From contig JAEPRB010000026.1 of NCBI GenBank assembly GCA_016758965.1, positions 233,911 through 297,910 on the forward strand: a stretch of 64,000 bases of DNA, read 5' to 3'. A program made the position numbers and the translations under genes. The notes under the pieces are model-generated. The model searched no databases, was not told the DNA's origin, and worked only from the letters and a program-made list of their open reading frames with translations. Source of the DNA: Circinella minor (taxonomy: Eukaryota; Mucoromycota; Mucoromycetes; Mucorales; Lichtheimiaceae). Positions within the stretch are counted from its first letter, which is position 1. Each line of letters begins with the position of its first letter. Positions 28,162 to 41,606 of this stretch are shown piece after piece.

Positions 28162-28383
28162 ATTATTATTATTATTACCTGCTAAAACAAAACTACCAAC
28201 AGTTGAAATGAATCCGGCTAAAAAGGCATTATAAGGAAATGTACCCACTGTAGCCATGTAGATGAATTGAAAAATACCAGATAACATTATATAAATAAGA
28301 TAAAAATCCACAATTTTTAAATTGGTGGGTGTATCCTTTTTATATGTAATAACAAATTTTTGTAACGCGTTGGTAAGTTCCAT
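27866..28383 (-). CDS. OST2: Oligosaccharyltransferase subunit OST2/DAD1
   Basis: Three exons (28179-28383, 28018-28081, 27866-27932) give 111 residues, the usual DAD1 length (113). The N-terminal helix NALQKFVITYKKDTPTNLKIVDFYLIY is followed by three membrane segments (IMLSGIFQFIYMATVGTFPYNAF; FISTVGSFVLAG). The conserved loop NLRIQTN...NKEMFKTISPERSFADF precedes the last helix, ending FFCVNYIG. It is a core subunit of the ER complex that transfers the N-glycan to nascent proteins. It lies in tandem with LAMTOR5, 168 bp apart. Intron 1 begins with a TAA repeat followed by TG and TA runs, so it is length-variable but does not touch coding sequence. Confidence 0.95.
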
Positions 28384-29494
28384 GTTTTTTGAATGCTTAT
28401 TATAATTATATAATTTATGAAATGGAAGGAGGGTTTGTTATAAAAAAAGTAAGGTACACGTTACAGGTTAATAAGTGGTTTTGCTTAAAAAAATAATAAT
28501 AATAATTCATATTCCGATACCATTTTAATGCCATATTTAGAATATGGTTACTGTCTTGTTGAACATATAATTAAATTTTTAATCTACTTTTTTCTTATAT
28601 ATAATAAGGTCAATAACTTGGATTTTAGTAGTATTAGTAGTATAAAGACTTACTTGACAACCTGAGCTTTAATTGATTTATGGTAGATCATGAAACTTAA
28701 GAAATAATTCATGAGTTGTGTTGCTTATGAAGGGATCATCCTGCTCCGCTAATAATAATTGAAACCAATTATTATTATTATTATTTTTTTTTAGTGGCTG
28801 TATATATATATTTATGGGAGCTAAGAAAAGGAGAAAAGATCCGCGTTACCTTTAATAATAATTTATTTTTCTTTTTGCTTAAATGAATTCATTTCATTCA
28901 AAAAAAAAACAAAACAAAAACTTATTCAACTTATAAATTATCAGGTACCAATAATTTTGATATTAATTATGAATGAATAAAAAACCTTTTTTGATGAACC
29001 CTTCCCCCCCCTCCTTCTGCCAAAAAAAAAAAAAAAAAGAGAATGAAAACGGCGGGGCGGGGTTGTATCCGATAAGTAATCCAATTTAGGGAAGGGCTCG
29101 TTTTTTTTTTTTTCCTCTCCTCTTCATTTATTTCAAAGTTGAAGCTTCTTTTTTTTTTTTTTTGGAACCTTTTTTTTTTTTTTTTTTTTTGTTTCCGAGC
29201 TCAACAAAAAATTGCTCTCTTTTTTTTTAATAAAAGGGTTCTGTCTTTTTCTCAACTCCTCCTCTTCCGTCATTTTGGTTTTAGTTTCATTAAAACAACA
29301 TTATATCATTCTTTAAAACCCAATTGAATTGGATTCAAATCCTAAAAAAAACTTCCCCCTCTTCTTTTTTTTTTTTTTTTTTTCTATTTTTTTTTTTCGC
29401 GCAACTCATTTTCATTTCAAACGCTTTTTTTCCCCCCCGCTCTCTCTCCTTTTTTTTTTTTTTCTCTTAACACTAATTAATATAACATTAAATA
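28384..29494. promoter_or_regulatory. Divergent intergenic region OST2/SKN7
   Basis: This 1.1-kb spacer contains the promoters of two divergent genes. The part nearest SKN7 (about 29100-29490) is almost pure T/C on the plus strand, a long pyrimidine leader typical of fungal promoters. No coding sequence is seen. Confidence 0.5.
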
Positions 29495-32432
29495 ATGGAT
29501 CAAGCCAATGTTAAGGTGGAATATACTATACCAACAAAACGTCAAGCTAATGGAAATAATAAAAAAGTGATCAATAATCAAAAAAATAGTTCGGGCAATA
29601 CACGAATAAACGATGGTACTGGATCTGTACCTGAATTCATTCAAAAGCTTTTCAGGTATAAAAAAAAAAAAAACTTCCAAATGAAAAAAAAAAGATTGGT
29701 GTACCTCAAATAAAAAAAAAAGTGTTGGAGGAAGTGGGGGTGGGGGTGGGGTGGAGAAGAATATATATTAAGTAACAAATTTTTTTTTAACAATGGTTTA
29801 TATATATATATATATTATAACAGGATGCTTGAAAATAAAGCATTTAAACATACATTTTGTTGGGGACCTGATGGAACAACGTTTGTTGTCAAGGATACTA
29901 ATGAATTTGCTAAAACAATTTTACCAAAACATTTTAAGCATTGTAATTTTGCTAGTTTTGTGCGTCAACTAAACAAATATGATTTCCATAAGGTTCGAAA
30001 CGCGGAAGATGGTCAAAAACCCTATGGTGATCAGGTGAGAGAGAGCAAAAAAAAAAAAAAAAAAAAGAAAGAAATTTATGTACCCATTTTTTTAATTTTA
30101 ATTTACTAAACTTAAAAACTGGTAATATTTTATATAAGGCTTGGGAATTTGTTCATCCAAAATTCAGACGAGATCGTAAAGATTTATTAGAACAAATTCG
30201 AAGAAAAACTCCAGGAAAACATAAAAAAGAAGAAGCAGCAGCAGCAGCAGCTGCTGCTGCTGCCGCTGCCGCATCTTCTTCTTCATCCACGATAGGAAAA
30301 GACAATAATAATTTACGATCCGATGGAATAAAAGCATCTCAAGAAGATGAATTGAATGCTGAGTCATTAAACGAGATACGACAATTAACAGAAAAACTTC
30401 AAACTCAAATTACACAATTGGAATTATCACAATCCAATATGGAAACAACAGTTCAACGACTTTCTAATAATGATCATTTAATTCTTAATGAATTTATGAA
30501 TCTTAGTAAAAATATGGCTGCCAAAGATGATCTTATCCGACAATTTTTACAAATTGCTGTCAATCGTGATAAAGGTAAGTTTCAATTTTATATAGTGTTT
30601 CAAAATAGAAGGTTTTTTTTTTAAAAAAAAAAAATTATATATTTATATAATTTTGTAGAAACTCATGCACAATCACCATCTTCATCGTTGCACAATAATG
30701 CCGAATCAAGTACAACATCTGCAGAAACACAAAAACTTCTTGATTCTTATTCTAAAGTATCAAGTGCAAATGCTGTACAATTGGATAATATTACAAAACA
30801 ATTACAACAAGTATCACCCAATACACCTTGGCCTCAACAACAACAACAACAACAAATGCAACAAGATCCTACTGTACCTTCTCAACCATCAGATCAACAT
30901 CCTTTTAATAACATACCTAATCAATCTAATCATCCTGCCGTTGTTGCTGCTGCTCATATGAATGCTGGAAGTATTATTGGATCTCCTTTAAAAACAGGTG
31001 AAGGTTTAGCTTTTGTTCGATTAGGTCGTCTCTCACCACATATGTCAGTCAAAGATAATAAACCTTCACTTGAGATTCGAGTTACTCCTGAACAAGCTGC
31101 TGCTGCTAATCATCAACAACAACATCAACATCAACAACAGCACCATTCACAGCAACAACAGCAACCTATGACAACACCTGTACCATCATCTTCATCATTA
31201 CAAGAACCTTTGGCAAGTACACTCGGTATGAAACGAAAATTAGGAGGAAACGGCTGGACAGTTCCTCCTCGTGTGTTGCTGGTCGACGACGATTCTGTAT
31301 ATCGAGATTTAAGTGGGAAATTATTACAAGTTATTGGTTGTACAATTGATTTAGCAAAAGATGGTATGGAAGCAATACGAATGATGGGTGCAGAGAAATA
31401 TGATTTGATTTTAATGGTAAGAAAAAAAAATGAGTTTTTTTTTCTGTTCTTTTATCTATATATGTCTTAATATCTATTGAAAAAAAAAAAACTAACATTT
31501 TTTTTTTATATAAAATGTTCTAGGATATTGTCATGCCAAACTTGGATGGTATTTCTGCAACACGTAATATTCGACAATATGATATGTTAACACCCATTAT
31601 TTCGATGACATCCAATTTTACTGATAATGACATTGTACAATATGTTGGAAGTGGAATGAATGATATTTTACCCAAACCATTTTCAAAACGTACACTTTAT
31701 GGTATACTTGAAAAATATTGTGCTCATTTAAAAGTCATGCAACGATTCCAAGATCCAACATCTATTCCTCGTGGTTTAGGGTTATTACCACCAGCAACAT
31801 CCACAGATACCAGTAGTACCAGTGGTAATAGCAGTAGTAGTAGGAGTAGTGCTGTTAGTAGTGTTACTCCTGCTAGTGGTAATTTGAATGAAAATTCTAC
31901 TGGTTCTTTTATTGAAGAAATTCCAGCTGTATCCGTCTCAACAGTAACGGCAACAAGTGCTCCACAACCACAGCCAATACCTCAAGTTCCAACTCACCCA
32001 ATTCCATCATCTCATCCTGTTGTGAATACACCTATGAGTACTGCTTCAATGGCTTATCCTGTTACTATGAATCCTAGTATGGGTATACAACATAATAATA
32101 TGAATTCACAAGCATACCATCAACAACAACATTCATCAACAATGGGTACTGCGACAATAGCAACACAACCACCACCTATGGTACATAATAACAATGTTCC
32201 AATGAATCCAGTATCTACACCTGTTTGGTCACAGCCACCTCCTTCAACAACAACACCAACAACAACACAACAGCCTCCAATCTCCATGCAACAACAAACA
32301 ATGATGCCTTCAGGTGATGCCAAACTGGTTTGGACTCCAAATTCTTCATCAGAGACGCAGGCGCCTCAAGGTGGTGAATTTACTATTGCTTCCAATGGAA
32401 TCAAACGAAGGAGAGTTAATGAAGCTCAATAA
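29495..32432 (+). CDS. SKN7: SKN7-type HSF/response-regulator transcription factor
   Basis: Five exons (29495-29655, 29824-30034, 30139-30574, 30659-31416, 31524-32432) give 824 residues. An HSF-type DNA-binding domain (about 44-150) is shown by SVPEFIQKLFRMLENK, FAKTILPKHFKHCNFASFVR and WEFVHPKFRRDRKDLL. A polyAla run and a coiled coil (LNEIRQLTEKLQTQITQLE) follow. The receiver domain (about 475-595) has the acidic pocket VLLVDDDS (Asp479-481), phospho-acceptor Asp523 in MDIVMPNLDG, and Lys573 in LPKPF. This architecture is specific to fungal Skn7/Prr1, the nuclear end of a two-component relay that acts in oxidative, osmotic and wall stress. Long Gln/Ser/Pro regions flank the receiver. All phosphorelay residues are present. 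Confidence 0.96.
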
Positions 32433-32844
32433 TAAATATAATAATAATGTAACTCAACATGCACACATATTTGTTTTGATGTATATATGTAATTTCTCTT
32501 CACTTGTTTTCCTAACCCCTGACCTCCCCCCCCCCCTTTGTTTTTTTTTTTTTTACATCCATTCATCATTTCAAACTTTTTACTCGAAATGCACATATAC
32601 ATACATAAATATATATATATATATATATACATATATACATTTTTTTTTTACCTCATTCATTTCACACACACATTACATATATACATTATATATACTCTCT
32701 TTGTTTAGCATCATCTGTTTTTTTTCCCACTTCAACTTGTATACATAAAAAAAAAAAAAAGTGGTGTTACTTTTTTTTTTTAATACAACCTGTTTTCTTT
32801 GTTTATTTTATTTAACTTATTATATACAAATGTGAATTATCTTT
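32433..32844. other. Convergent 3' region SKN7/DNA2
   Basis: AT-rich and pyrimidine-rich spacer with a (TA)n tract near 32610-32628. It holds the 3' UTRs of the two flanking genes; no ORF worth naming. Confidence 0.6.
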
Positions 32845-33980
32845 TTATAATGATGAATTATATACATCTCGAAGAATGGGTCTATTCTTAAGTAATGCTT
32901 CAGTTGAAGAATACGTTTTATGTTCTCGTTTACGTTTTTCAGGTGATAAGGGTGGTACTTGAATGATATGTTCCTTTTCAGCATCTTTATGAAGTTTATA
33001 AATCTAATATCATAATTTAATTTATTTTAGTTGTGTGTGTATATTTATAATGCATACGAATTTTTCTTATTTACTAACCCAGTTATTAGAATTCATCAAT
33101 TCGATAAAATAATTAAATAAAGCTGATGTAGAAAGTGTGGATGATGATCCAACAATAATAATTTTACTTTTCGCACGTGTAAATGCAACATTAATACGAC
33201 GCCAATCTCTTAATAATTCACCCGTCTATTCATTATTGTAAAAGATATACCCAATATCCATTGTTATTTAGTAAGAAACATAATAAAATCATCATAAAGC
33301 AAAAATATATATATACCTTGCCCGTTTCATTATTTCTAACAAGAGAAACTAATACGCATTCTTTATCTCGACCTTGATATTTATCAATAGTTGCAATTTC
33401 TACTTCTGGTCTTCCACGCATGGATTGAGATATTAATCTTAATTGAGAACGATAAACAGAAATAACTGCTAATTGATTTTCTTGTACACCAGCAGTTAAA
33501 AAAGCTTCTGCTAATTGAGTTATAATTGAAACTTCTACATTATTAACAATATTTTCCAATACTCTTTCTTCTGTTGCTGACATTTGATCAGTATCTAAAA
33601 ATACAACTTTACGACTAAATGAAAAGATGAGTGGGGGGGAGGAGTTTTGGATGCAAATTATAATATAGTCAAAAAAAAAAAAAATTTTACCTAGGATCCA
33701 AGACCTGTTCAATCCAACATTTTTCTTTTTCACAACTTGATAGTGTATGTATTTTATCAAGTGCTTGTTGATAATGTGGTAAATAAAGTTCCTTTTTAGC
33801 AACAGATTCGTTTCCACATTTAAGTTTGTTATCATAAATCAAATTATTTGAAATAGTCATAATATCTTTGTTCATTCGATATTGATATTCTAAATAAGCA
33901 ATGGCTTCGGGATGAGCTTCTGCTAGTAAAGCAAAAAGTGATTTTTGTAATCCAGTATCTCGTGCAACATCATTTCGTAC

Positions 33981-34014
<34 letters not shown>

Positions 34015-37000
34015 GTTAAATAAAGTTTAATCATTTGAGAATGTATAATAAAAAAAAGTGTACTTTACCAAAGGTGGAAGTTGATATTGATCACCCACAA
34101 GAACAAAAACATTAGCATATCTTAAAGGTCCAATACATGTAGGTAATGTGATTTGTGAAGCTTCATCAACAATACAATAATCGAATCTTCTCTTTAGAAA
34201 GAAATTACTATAACAAAAGTAAAAGATGTATGGAACACATAAATAACAATAAATAATAAAAACCAGTTGTGTGAATGATCCCATCACATTAAAGAGAAAA
34301 AAAAGATCAACTTACTGGCCAATACCCAAACATGTTACACCTACAACTTGTTTATTAGAATAAAAATCTTCCAAATCTTTTACTGTTGTTAACGTTGGAT
34401 TATTATTGGGCATCGAACTACGCAAGGATGGCATCACCTGAAAAAAAAAAAAAAGTATATTTAATTATTTTTATGTGAATTTTTTTATTTATTTTACATC
34501 GTACACACGTATATATGTAAATCATTCTTGTACTGACCTTTTCAGGATTACCAAGACGAAGAACATCAATTCCACTATTACGCACTTTAATTAACACATT
34601 ATCAAGTGCAGTATGCGTGTATGCTGTTAAAAGTACAGATTTACCACGTTCTACTAATGTCTTGATAATATGTGCTGTTGTTGTAGTTTTTCCAGTTCCA
34701 GGCATACCCAAAATAATGGCATAATCCTGTGCTATATACAAAAACTTTTTTTAATTCTATCTGCAACCGTAAAACAAACAACAAACAATGACGCAATTTT
34801 CTTTCTCAAAAATAAATAGTTTTCTATTTACCTGATAATACTTTTTCAACAGCCTCTTGTTGACCAGGATTAAGAGAAGGAGGCATTTCAATAGAGGCTG
34901 GAGAAACGAAACTAGGTTTAACACGATCCACAATTAAACGTCTTCTTTTCACATCACCACCATCTTCTTCTTGAGTAAACAAGCTAACAATATTTCGTCT
35001 CATCAATGCCATACCACTTGCCATTTCATCTTTATCAATTCGATAAGTATTTGAATGACCATTATTAACAAAGACTTGTCTGAGATGTTCATCAAAATGA
35101 GGACCTCTTTTTGGCGTGCTTCGAAGTGGAGATGTCAAATTAATTTGTACAGAATCGTGATTTAGACGTAACACAAAACCCATACCGAGATTAATGTGAC
35201 CTTGTGTACTTGAAATAACAACTGGATCGCCCACATTCATCATGGATGTAAGCATATTTAATTTTTCTTTGGATTCAGGATCACGACGAAAACTAACGAT
35301 TGATTCAGTTTCTCCAGAAAAAGAGGCATCATATACCATATTATTCCAGCATCTATTTATACATATATTTATATATTCAGATTAGAGAGACCTATTTAAT
35401 TATTTTGCATTAAAGCGCCTTCTTTTCTAATCATTCTATTATATATACTTTACCTGCCACTTAATTCTCTTAATTCTGCTGGCATACGCCAGATATCACG
35501 TCGTATATAATCGATATCATCTTCTTCAAGATCAATTAATTGTTGCCAATGACGAAACATGGTTAATGCTGTTTCATTTAAATGTTTCGTCTTTCCATCA
35601 AACCAATCAGAAAGTCCACTGGATGCACCATCACCATTCTCAATCGATTTGTGAAATAATAAACAAGCATTATCCATAGCACAATGTTGACATGTATGTG
35701 GATTTTTGAGCATAGCAGGTAGAGCATGTCTATTTTGCATTGCTGAAGCCAATCTATTACGTGCCATGACTAAGTTTCGAACATCATTACGTGCTTGTTC
35801 AACCATATAGATATTATTAGTACGACAGTAAAGCAATGCTCCAGTATTTATGTTGATATCTAATATTAATATTCAGTAAGTACCAAGTATTTTAAATATA
35901 TATATATATATATGTCCAGTTTACATTACCATAACGATCACTCATAAGAAGAGTATATAATACAGTTTGTGCTCGATGTTGAATAAATTGACTTGACTTT
36001 CCAGTTTTCAATTCAAGTGGGGCCGTTATTAATTTTCCATTGGGTTCCATTGCCATTTCAACGGAAACATCCACCATACCTTTTAAACCATAGGTTGGAC
36101 TCCATAAATGTTCTTCTACATCAAGTACCTTGGTTAAAGCAATATTTTTACATCCAAGTCTTTGTCCAACGTTAGGTCCTAAATCACTTGAAATCGTAGC
36201 ATCTTTTTTTGGTTTTGATCCAACATAAGTATCGCCAAATGATTGAATAAAAGGAATTGTTTTTTCTAAAATATCCAAAGCCATGGCTTCATCTTGTTTA
36301 ATGGCAATTAATTCTTCCAGTGATGACTGTACAGCACGTTGTGCTTGTTCTCGAAGATTTTCCATACTAAAATTATTTGATTTTAATGCACTTTGAAAAA
36401 TAAGATGAATCAAGTTGCCATGGACCAGAGCTTCCGTATAATCACCCAGTGTTTTTACTTTTTGTTGTAATACAGATTTACGTAAACAGATAAGACTTGA
36501 AGCAACAGCAGTACTGGATATAAGACGATCAGGATGAATAATAAAATACCCATGATTATTATCAATAATCATGTCGTTGTGAAGTTTTTTGTCAGTGCCA
36601 ACAGGTATATGGACAATATCTCCTACTTGAACATGTGTTTGAATCCAATCATCACGTAATCGTACAAGAGCAGGTAAAGTATGTATATCATCGAGTAATT
36701 GTACAACCTATTTATATAATATAACAGATGAGTTCCTGGTTTGTTTGTTTTTTTTTTAAGCAAAAAAAAAATATAAAATATATCTATTTAGTACTTTTTC
36801 TGACATGAATCCTATATCACCATTGCGATATTGTCCTATATGAATGTTAGCTACCATATACCGACCATATCGTAAAGGTTGGGTGTTTATCTAGATAATG
36901 ACAATCCAAAAAAAAAAAATCAGTTTAAAAATCTTCGATAACAACTTTTTCTTTGTAAAAAGAAAAAAAAAGTGGGGTATATGTACATTATCTTGTTGTA

Positions 37001-37943
37001 TAGATGTATTTTCTGTTTGCTGAGCGTTACTAGGTAACGGTTCATCAAGTAAATCAAGGGGTATATCATCACCAAACATGTCATCATCATCATCATCATC
37101 ATCAAAGCCAATACTTCCATTAGTTGGTAATTGTGATACTGGATTATTTGAGGATGATGCTATCGTTGGTTGTTGTTGTTGCAATGGTGATACTACAGAG
37201 TTCTTCGGTAATGATGGTGATAATACAGTTTCCTTTGGTAATGATGATGGTAATACTACTGTCAATGGTGAACGTGAACGTGATGGTGATGGTGATTTTT
37301 TGTTTTCCCATTGATTAGCTACAAGTAATGCTTCAATATCATCCATCGGTATTTCATCTCCAAACATAGAATCACTATCCATTGATCTCATGGAATCCTC
37401 TTTTACTTTTTGACTATTACTTGTAGTACAAAGCTCTGGTGTATTTGAATATTGTATTTCGTTGTTAGAGTTACCATGGGTAACCAAGTGCTGTCGTTCT
37501 TTATCCAACTTTTGCCAAAAACGTTGCTGTATTTCTCGAGGTTGTAATTTACCATCCTGAAATAGATCACGATTAGGACTAATCCATTGTTCATTACTAT
37601 TTAAGTTTTTAAAAAGGAGAGAAATTGGTTTGAATAAAATGATCGTTTAACCTAATGTTATGAATTTAATATCGACTTTTTTTTTTTTTTTTACTTTGAA
37701 AATGCTGGTAAAGAACTGTCAGATAGTTGTTGTTCAGATCGATCGCCCGTTGCTATTCAAGAAAATAGTTAATATATATATATATATATATATATAGAAA
37801 GACAATAAGTTTGTTAATTGCTTCAAGTCTATATATTTTATATTTTTTCAAAAATATAACTATTAAGCATTACTTTTTTGTCTCTTATTTAATTTAGCAG
37901 TTGGTGAAGTATAGGCATTGTTTTTACTCGATTGACGATACAT
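32845..37943 (-). CDS. DNA2: Replication helicase/nuclease DNA2
   Basis: Fourteen exons (37874-37943, 37695-37752, 36987-37596, 36795-36890, 35930-36707, 35454-35859, 34832-35352, 34538-34731, 34316-34437, 34069-34207, 33691-33980, 33317-33614, 33079-33225, 32845-33003) give 1,295 residues. A disordered N-terminus repeats the acidic motif [11 protein letters not shown] / [11 protein letters not shown]. The RecB-type nuclease domain has GMVDV (Asp about 491) and LELKTGK (Glu510, Lys512), and Fe-S cluster cysteines at about 352, 594, 597 and 603 ([11 protein letters not shown]). The superfamily 1 helicase has Walker A GMPGTGKT (855-862), DEAS (about 966), QYRMNKDIM, and the C-terminal [15 protein letters not shown]. 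It processes long flaps at Okazaki fragments and resects DNA ends. The start is the first in-frame ATG after stops. Three ACGCGT boxes lie just upstream. Confidence 0.96.
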
Positions 37944-38002
37944 ATTCAATAGTTGACTAGTAATAATAATAATAAAATGAGAGATTTGTTATGCGCTATA
38001 AA

Positions 38003-38067
38003 ACGCGTTACACCATCCTTTTTATTTTATTTTTTAGACAAATTTAATCAACGCGTTACACACGCGT
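38003..38067. promoter_or_regulatory. Cluster of three MCB (ACGCGT) boxes upstream of DNA2
   Basis: Three copies of ACGCGT lie at 38003-38008, 38051-38056 and 38062-38067, 60-125 bases upstream of the DNA2 start codon. In yeasts ACGCGT is the MluI cell-cycle box bound by MBF, which drives G1/S genes including replication factors. Three hits in 65 bases of AT-rich sequence are unlikely by chance. Binding is inferred, not shown. Confidence 0.6.
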
Positions 38068-38601
38068 ATAAATCAAGGTACAAGGTACGAAATCAAGTAC
38101 GATACAACTCATAAAAATAAAAATAGTTACCATAGTTTTATAAAAAGAAAAAGTTGTATATAGAGAATAAGAAAAGAATTTATGCTTATTATAGTCGATA
38201 TTTCACTGATTTACATGTAATATCAACTTGCACATATATTAACTGATGAGTATGTTTTGTTTAATAGTTTGATCAATGTAGTCATACTTATATCAGCTAT
38301 AGATATATATGTAATAATGTAACTACGAAGTTCTAACAATCACTTTTAATATAGTACGTATGTAATAGTAGAGACAGTATTTTTTTTTTTGCAATTGTGG
38401 TGGAAAACAGTAAATAATTTCAAACAATTACCATATAACAGTCTAATCACTAACTCCAACCTATTACTGCTATTTATTTCTTTTTCCGCTCTCTGTGGTG
38501 TCCCACATATTCTCAATAATTATAATAATAATAATAAAATAGTTTTATTTATTTGTTTGATTGTAAACAACTATATAAGTTACAGAATATTCATCGTGTA
38601 T

Positions 38602-40191
38602 CTATAGGCTAGTAACGCCATTTGGTAAAGGTGATGCTGGTGGTGACGGAGCTCCCACATCATTAGTGTCAGCGACATCAGATTTAACAGCAGTATCTTC
38701 TTCTGTATCTTCTTCTGTATCTTCAGTATCATCCTTCTCTTCTTCTTTTTCTTTTTTCCTTTGTTCTTTTCCCTTTTTCTTTTGTTCTTTTGCTTTCCTC
38801 TTGGCAATTTCTTCCATCATTTTTTCTTCTACGCCAGTTTCCATTTGTATCTTTTCAAATAGATTTATAACATAATCCTTATCCATCAGTAGGTTCAAAT
38901 CAATTTCAATAGATTTATATTCGTCTTCTTCTTCTTCTTTCTTCTCTTTTTCTTGTTCATTATGATCAACGTGTTGCTTTTTTTCATCGTTCTCTTTCAA
39001 ATCTTTTGTATTTATCGATACACTGCCACTACTACTATCTTTACTAATCCCCTGTTCTTTTTTTTGTTTCCAATATTCGATCTCTTTCTCCTTTTCGTAT
39101 TCGAGGAAAAACTTTTGAAGAGTTGCAGTCGTTAAGTTTTGATTCAAGCTTTGGATATGTGACAAAAATACGTTAGCAATTTTTTGTAATTCAGGATTAT
39201 CTTTACGCGCTTCTGGGTCCGTTGTTTGTTTCCCTTTGCCAAAGAATCGCCAAAACATTTCTCTGATTTGATAATTGTCAGCATAGGTCAAGTAATAAAT
39301 CTGATCGACACGTCCAGGTCGTTTCACTGCCCTGCCAATTTTATCAAGATTGTTACATGTGAGGAATATCACTATTATATATTTTTGAGTAAAACCATAA
39401 ATTATGATTTAGGATGTAATAAGTACCATAAAATCAATTCAGTTTTATTTATTTAATTACGTATTCTTTTAGTTTGAAAAAAAAAAAAGAGGTAATTAGT
39501 ATCAACTTACATGATCCTTCTGGTGTATTAATACCATCCAGTGCATTTAAAAGACCAGCTGTAATAATAATAAAAATAGTTAATTTAAAGTTGATATTAT
39601 AAATTATGAGTTAGTTTAAGAATATATAGTGAGAATATCAATATAGCAATAAATAAAAAAAAAACAGTAAAATAATAAAAGCATACCTTCTGTAATTCTC
39701 GGTATACCAGATAAACCAGAGCCTCCATTACGTTCTGATTCTTGTGCATCTTTCGTAATATGAGAACGATCAAAATCTTCCATGACAATGACTGAATTGG
39801 CAGGTACTCTAGTAAGCATTGAGAGAAATCCATCATCATCTAAACTAGCAACGAGACTAATGTAGGCAATATTCAATTTTAATTTTTCGGCTAATCCTTT
39901 AATAAATGAAGTTTTGCCTATAAAAATGGAATTGCATAAATATAGAGTTATATATATATTAGTGTATAACAAATCATTTTTATATACTATGAATAATAAT
40001 AATAATAATAGAGGCAACGAACAGTATTAAAGATAACTAACCTGTTCCAGGTGGCCCATGAAGAATCACTGCATGTCGATAAGGAATTCCACGCATAGCA
40101 TATTTTTTACTTGATCCCAAAAACTTTTGTACATCTATCATAAAGAATTATGCATATAAGATATGTTAATTAGGCTTGATAAGTACAGAGA

Positions 40192-40234
<43 letters not shown>

Positions 40235-41606
40235 GTGTAATAAGATAATTTTTACCTCCCAAAATTTCTTCTTTTTGATTTTCGCGAAGAACAACTGAGC
40301 CATATCGTCGCATCTACATAATACATGAGAATAATAATAAATTTACACTGGATAGCTTTTCATAAAAAAATTAAATATACAAGTCAATGATATAATTACA
40401 AACCTCCTTGTTGCTAATTCTCTTCCATCCATAATCACCATAGTGTATTCTCATACATTGATATACTGTCAACTATTATAATAATAAATTATATATATGT
40501 TACAAAATAATAAGCTTGATGGAAAAAACAAAACAAAAAAAAAAAAAAAGTTACCTTGTTATAATCACGACTATAAATACTGTCCAACCAATCTTGAATT
40601 ATAGATCTAAGTTTTTCAACGTTTTGACCACGCATACTATAATTGTTTTTTTTTCATTCGTTGTTACGTAATATTTTTCTTTGAAAAAATGATACAGAAA
40701 AAAAAAAGGAAAAAAAAAAGAAATACTACTTTAACAAACCTTATATTGAAACATTCTTGACTTCGTTGAAGCAGAGAAGATAAATCCAAATTAAGTCCTT
40801 TCAATCCATTACCTAAACTTTCTCCATTTTCTACTTTTCTTATTTCCCGTCTAACCCAAATCTTTTGTCCATTATGCCATACAATCTGTAATGATCCAGT
40901 TCCTAATCATTTAATTTTTATCAACATTTCATGTGTCATACAGTTAAGAAGATTTATTCATTTTACGTATATTATTTTTTTTAATATGAACTTACTTGGC
41001 AAAAGAGATATTTGAGGCGTAGGAGTTGATTGCTCTTCATCAAAATAGTTACGAGGATAACGACTCGATTCGTTATCTTTTGCGATACCTTGAACATGTC
41101 TTAATTTCTTGCTACGTGCGAGTTCTTCTTGTTCTGCCACATATTGTCCAATTTGAAAATAGATTGATTCATCTTGATTAATAATAACAGAAACATATAA
41201 TTTCTCAACAATATAATTATATATTCCAGGATGAATCCATCCATAAATTGTTGAAATAATACGTGCTATATATATGTATGTATATATCAGTTAGTAAAAA
41301 TCAAGGATGTTTGTAATCATATCACTCTTTCTTTTTCTTTTTTTTTTTCTCATATGAAAAATTAGATAATAATATCTATAAAAATTACATACGTATTGTT
41401 GATAAAATAAGCATTGCTACCATGGACTGTACAGCAGGAGCATACCATACGTTCTCATCAGACAAACCTTCTATCCCATGAATGCTTTTGCTATTAGTGG
41501 ATAAGGTAGAATTTACTGAACCACCAGAAGTAGCTGAGAATGGATGTTGAGATGTACTGGTAAGAGCAAAAAACTCTGTAATAAAGCCATCTAAAAGAAA
41601 ACTCAT
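38602..41606 (-). CDS. BCS1-type AAA ATPase
   Basis: Ten exons (41393-41606, 40996-41265, 40740-40902, 40555-40636, 40404-40472, 40256-40313, 40042-40134, 39687-39917, 39511-39558, 38602-39371) give 665 residues. The N-terminal BCS1-like part contains WVRREIRKV and YGDYGWKRI. The AAA module has Walker A HGPPGTGKTSF (about 311-320), Walker B VIVMEDFD (359-366), GLLNALDGI, and the arginine-finger box KRPGRVDQIY. Mitochondrial Bcs1 inserts the Rieske protein into complex III. Fungi also have longer paralogues of less clear function, and this copy fits those better: it has a long, highly charged Lys/Glu-rich C-terminal tail and no strong presequence. The start is the first ATG of the first exon found; a further 5' exon cannot be excluded. 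One ACGCGT lies 146 bases upstream. Confidence 0.85.
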
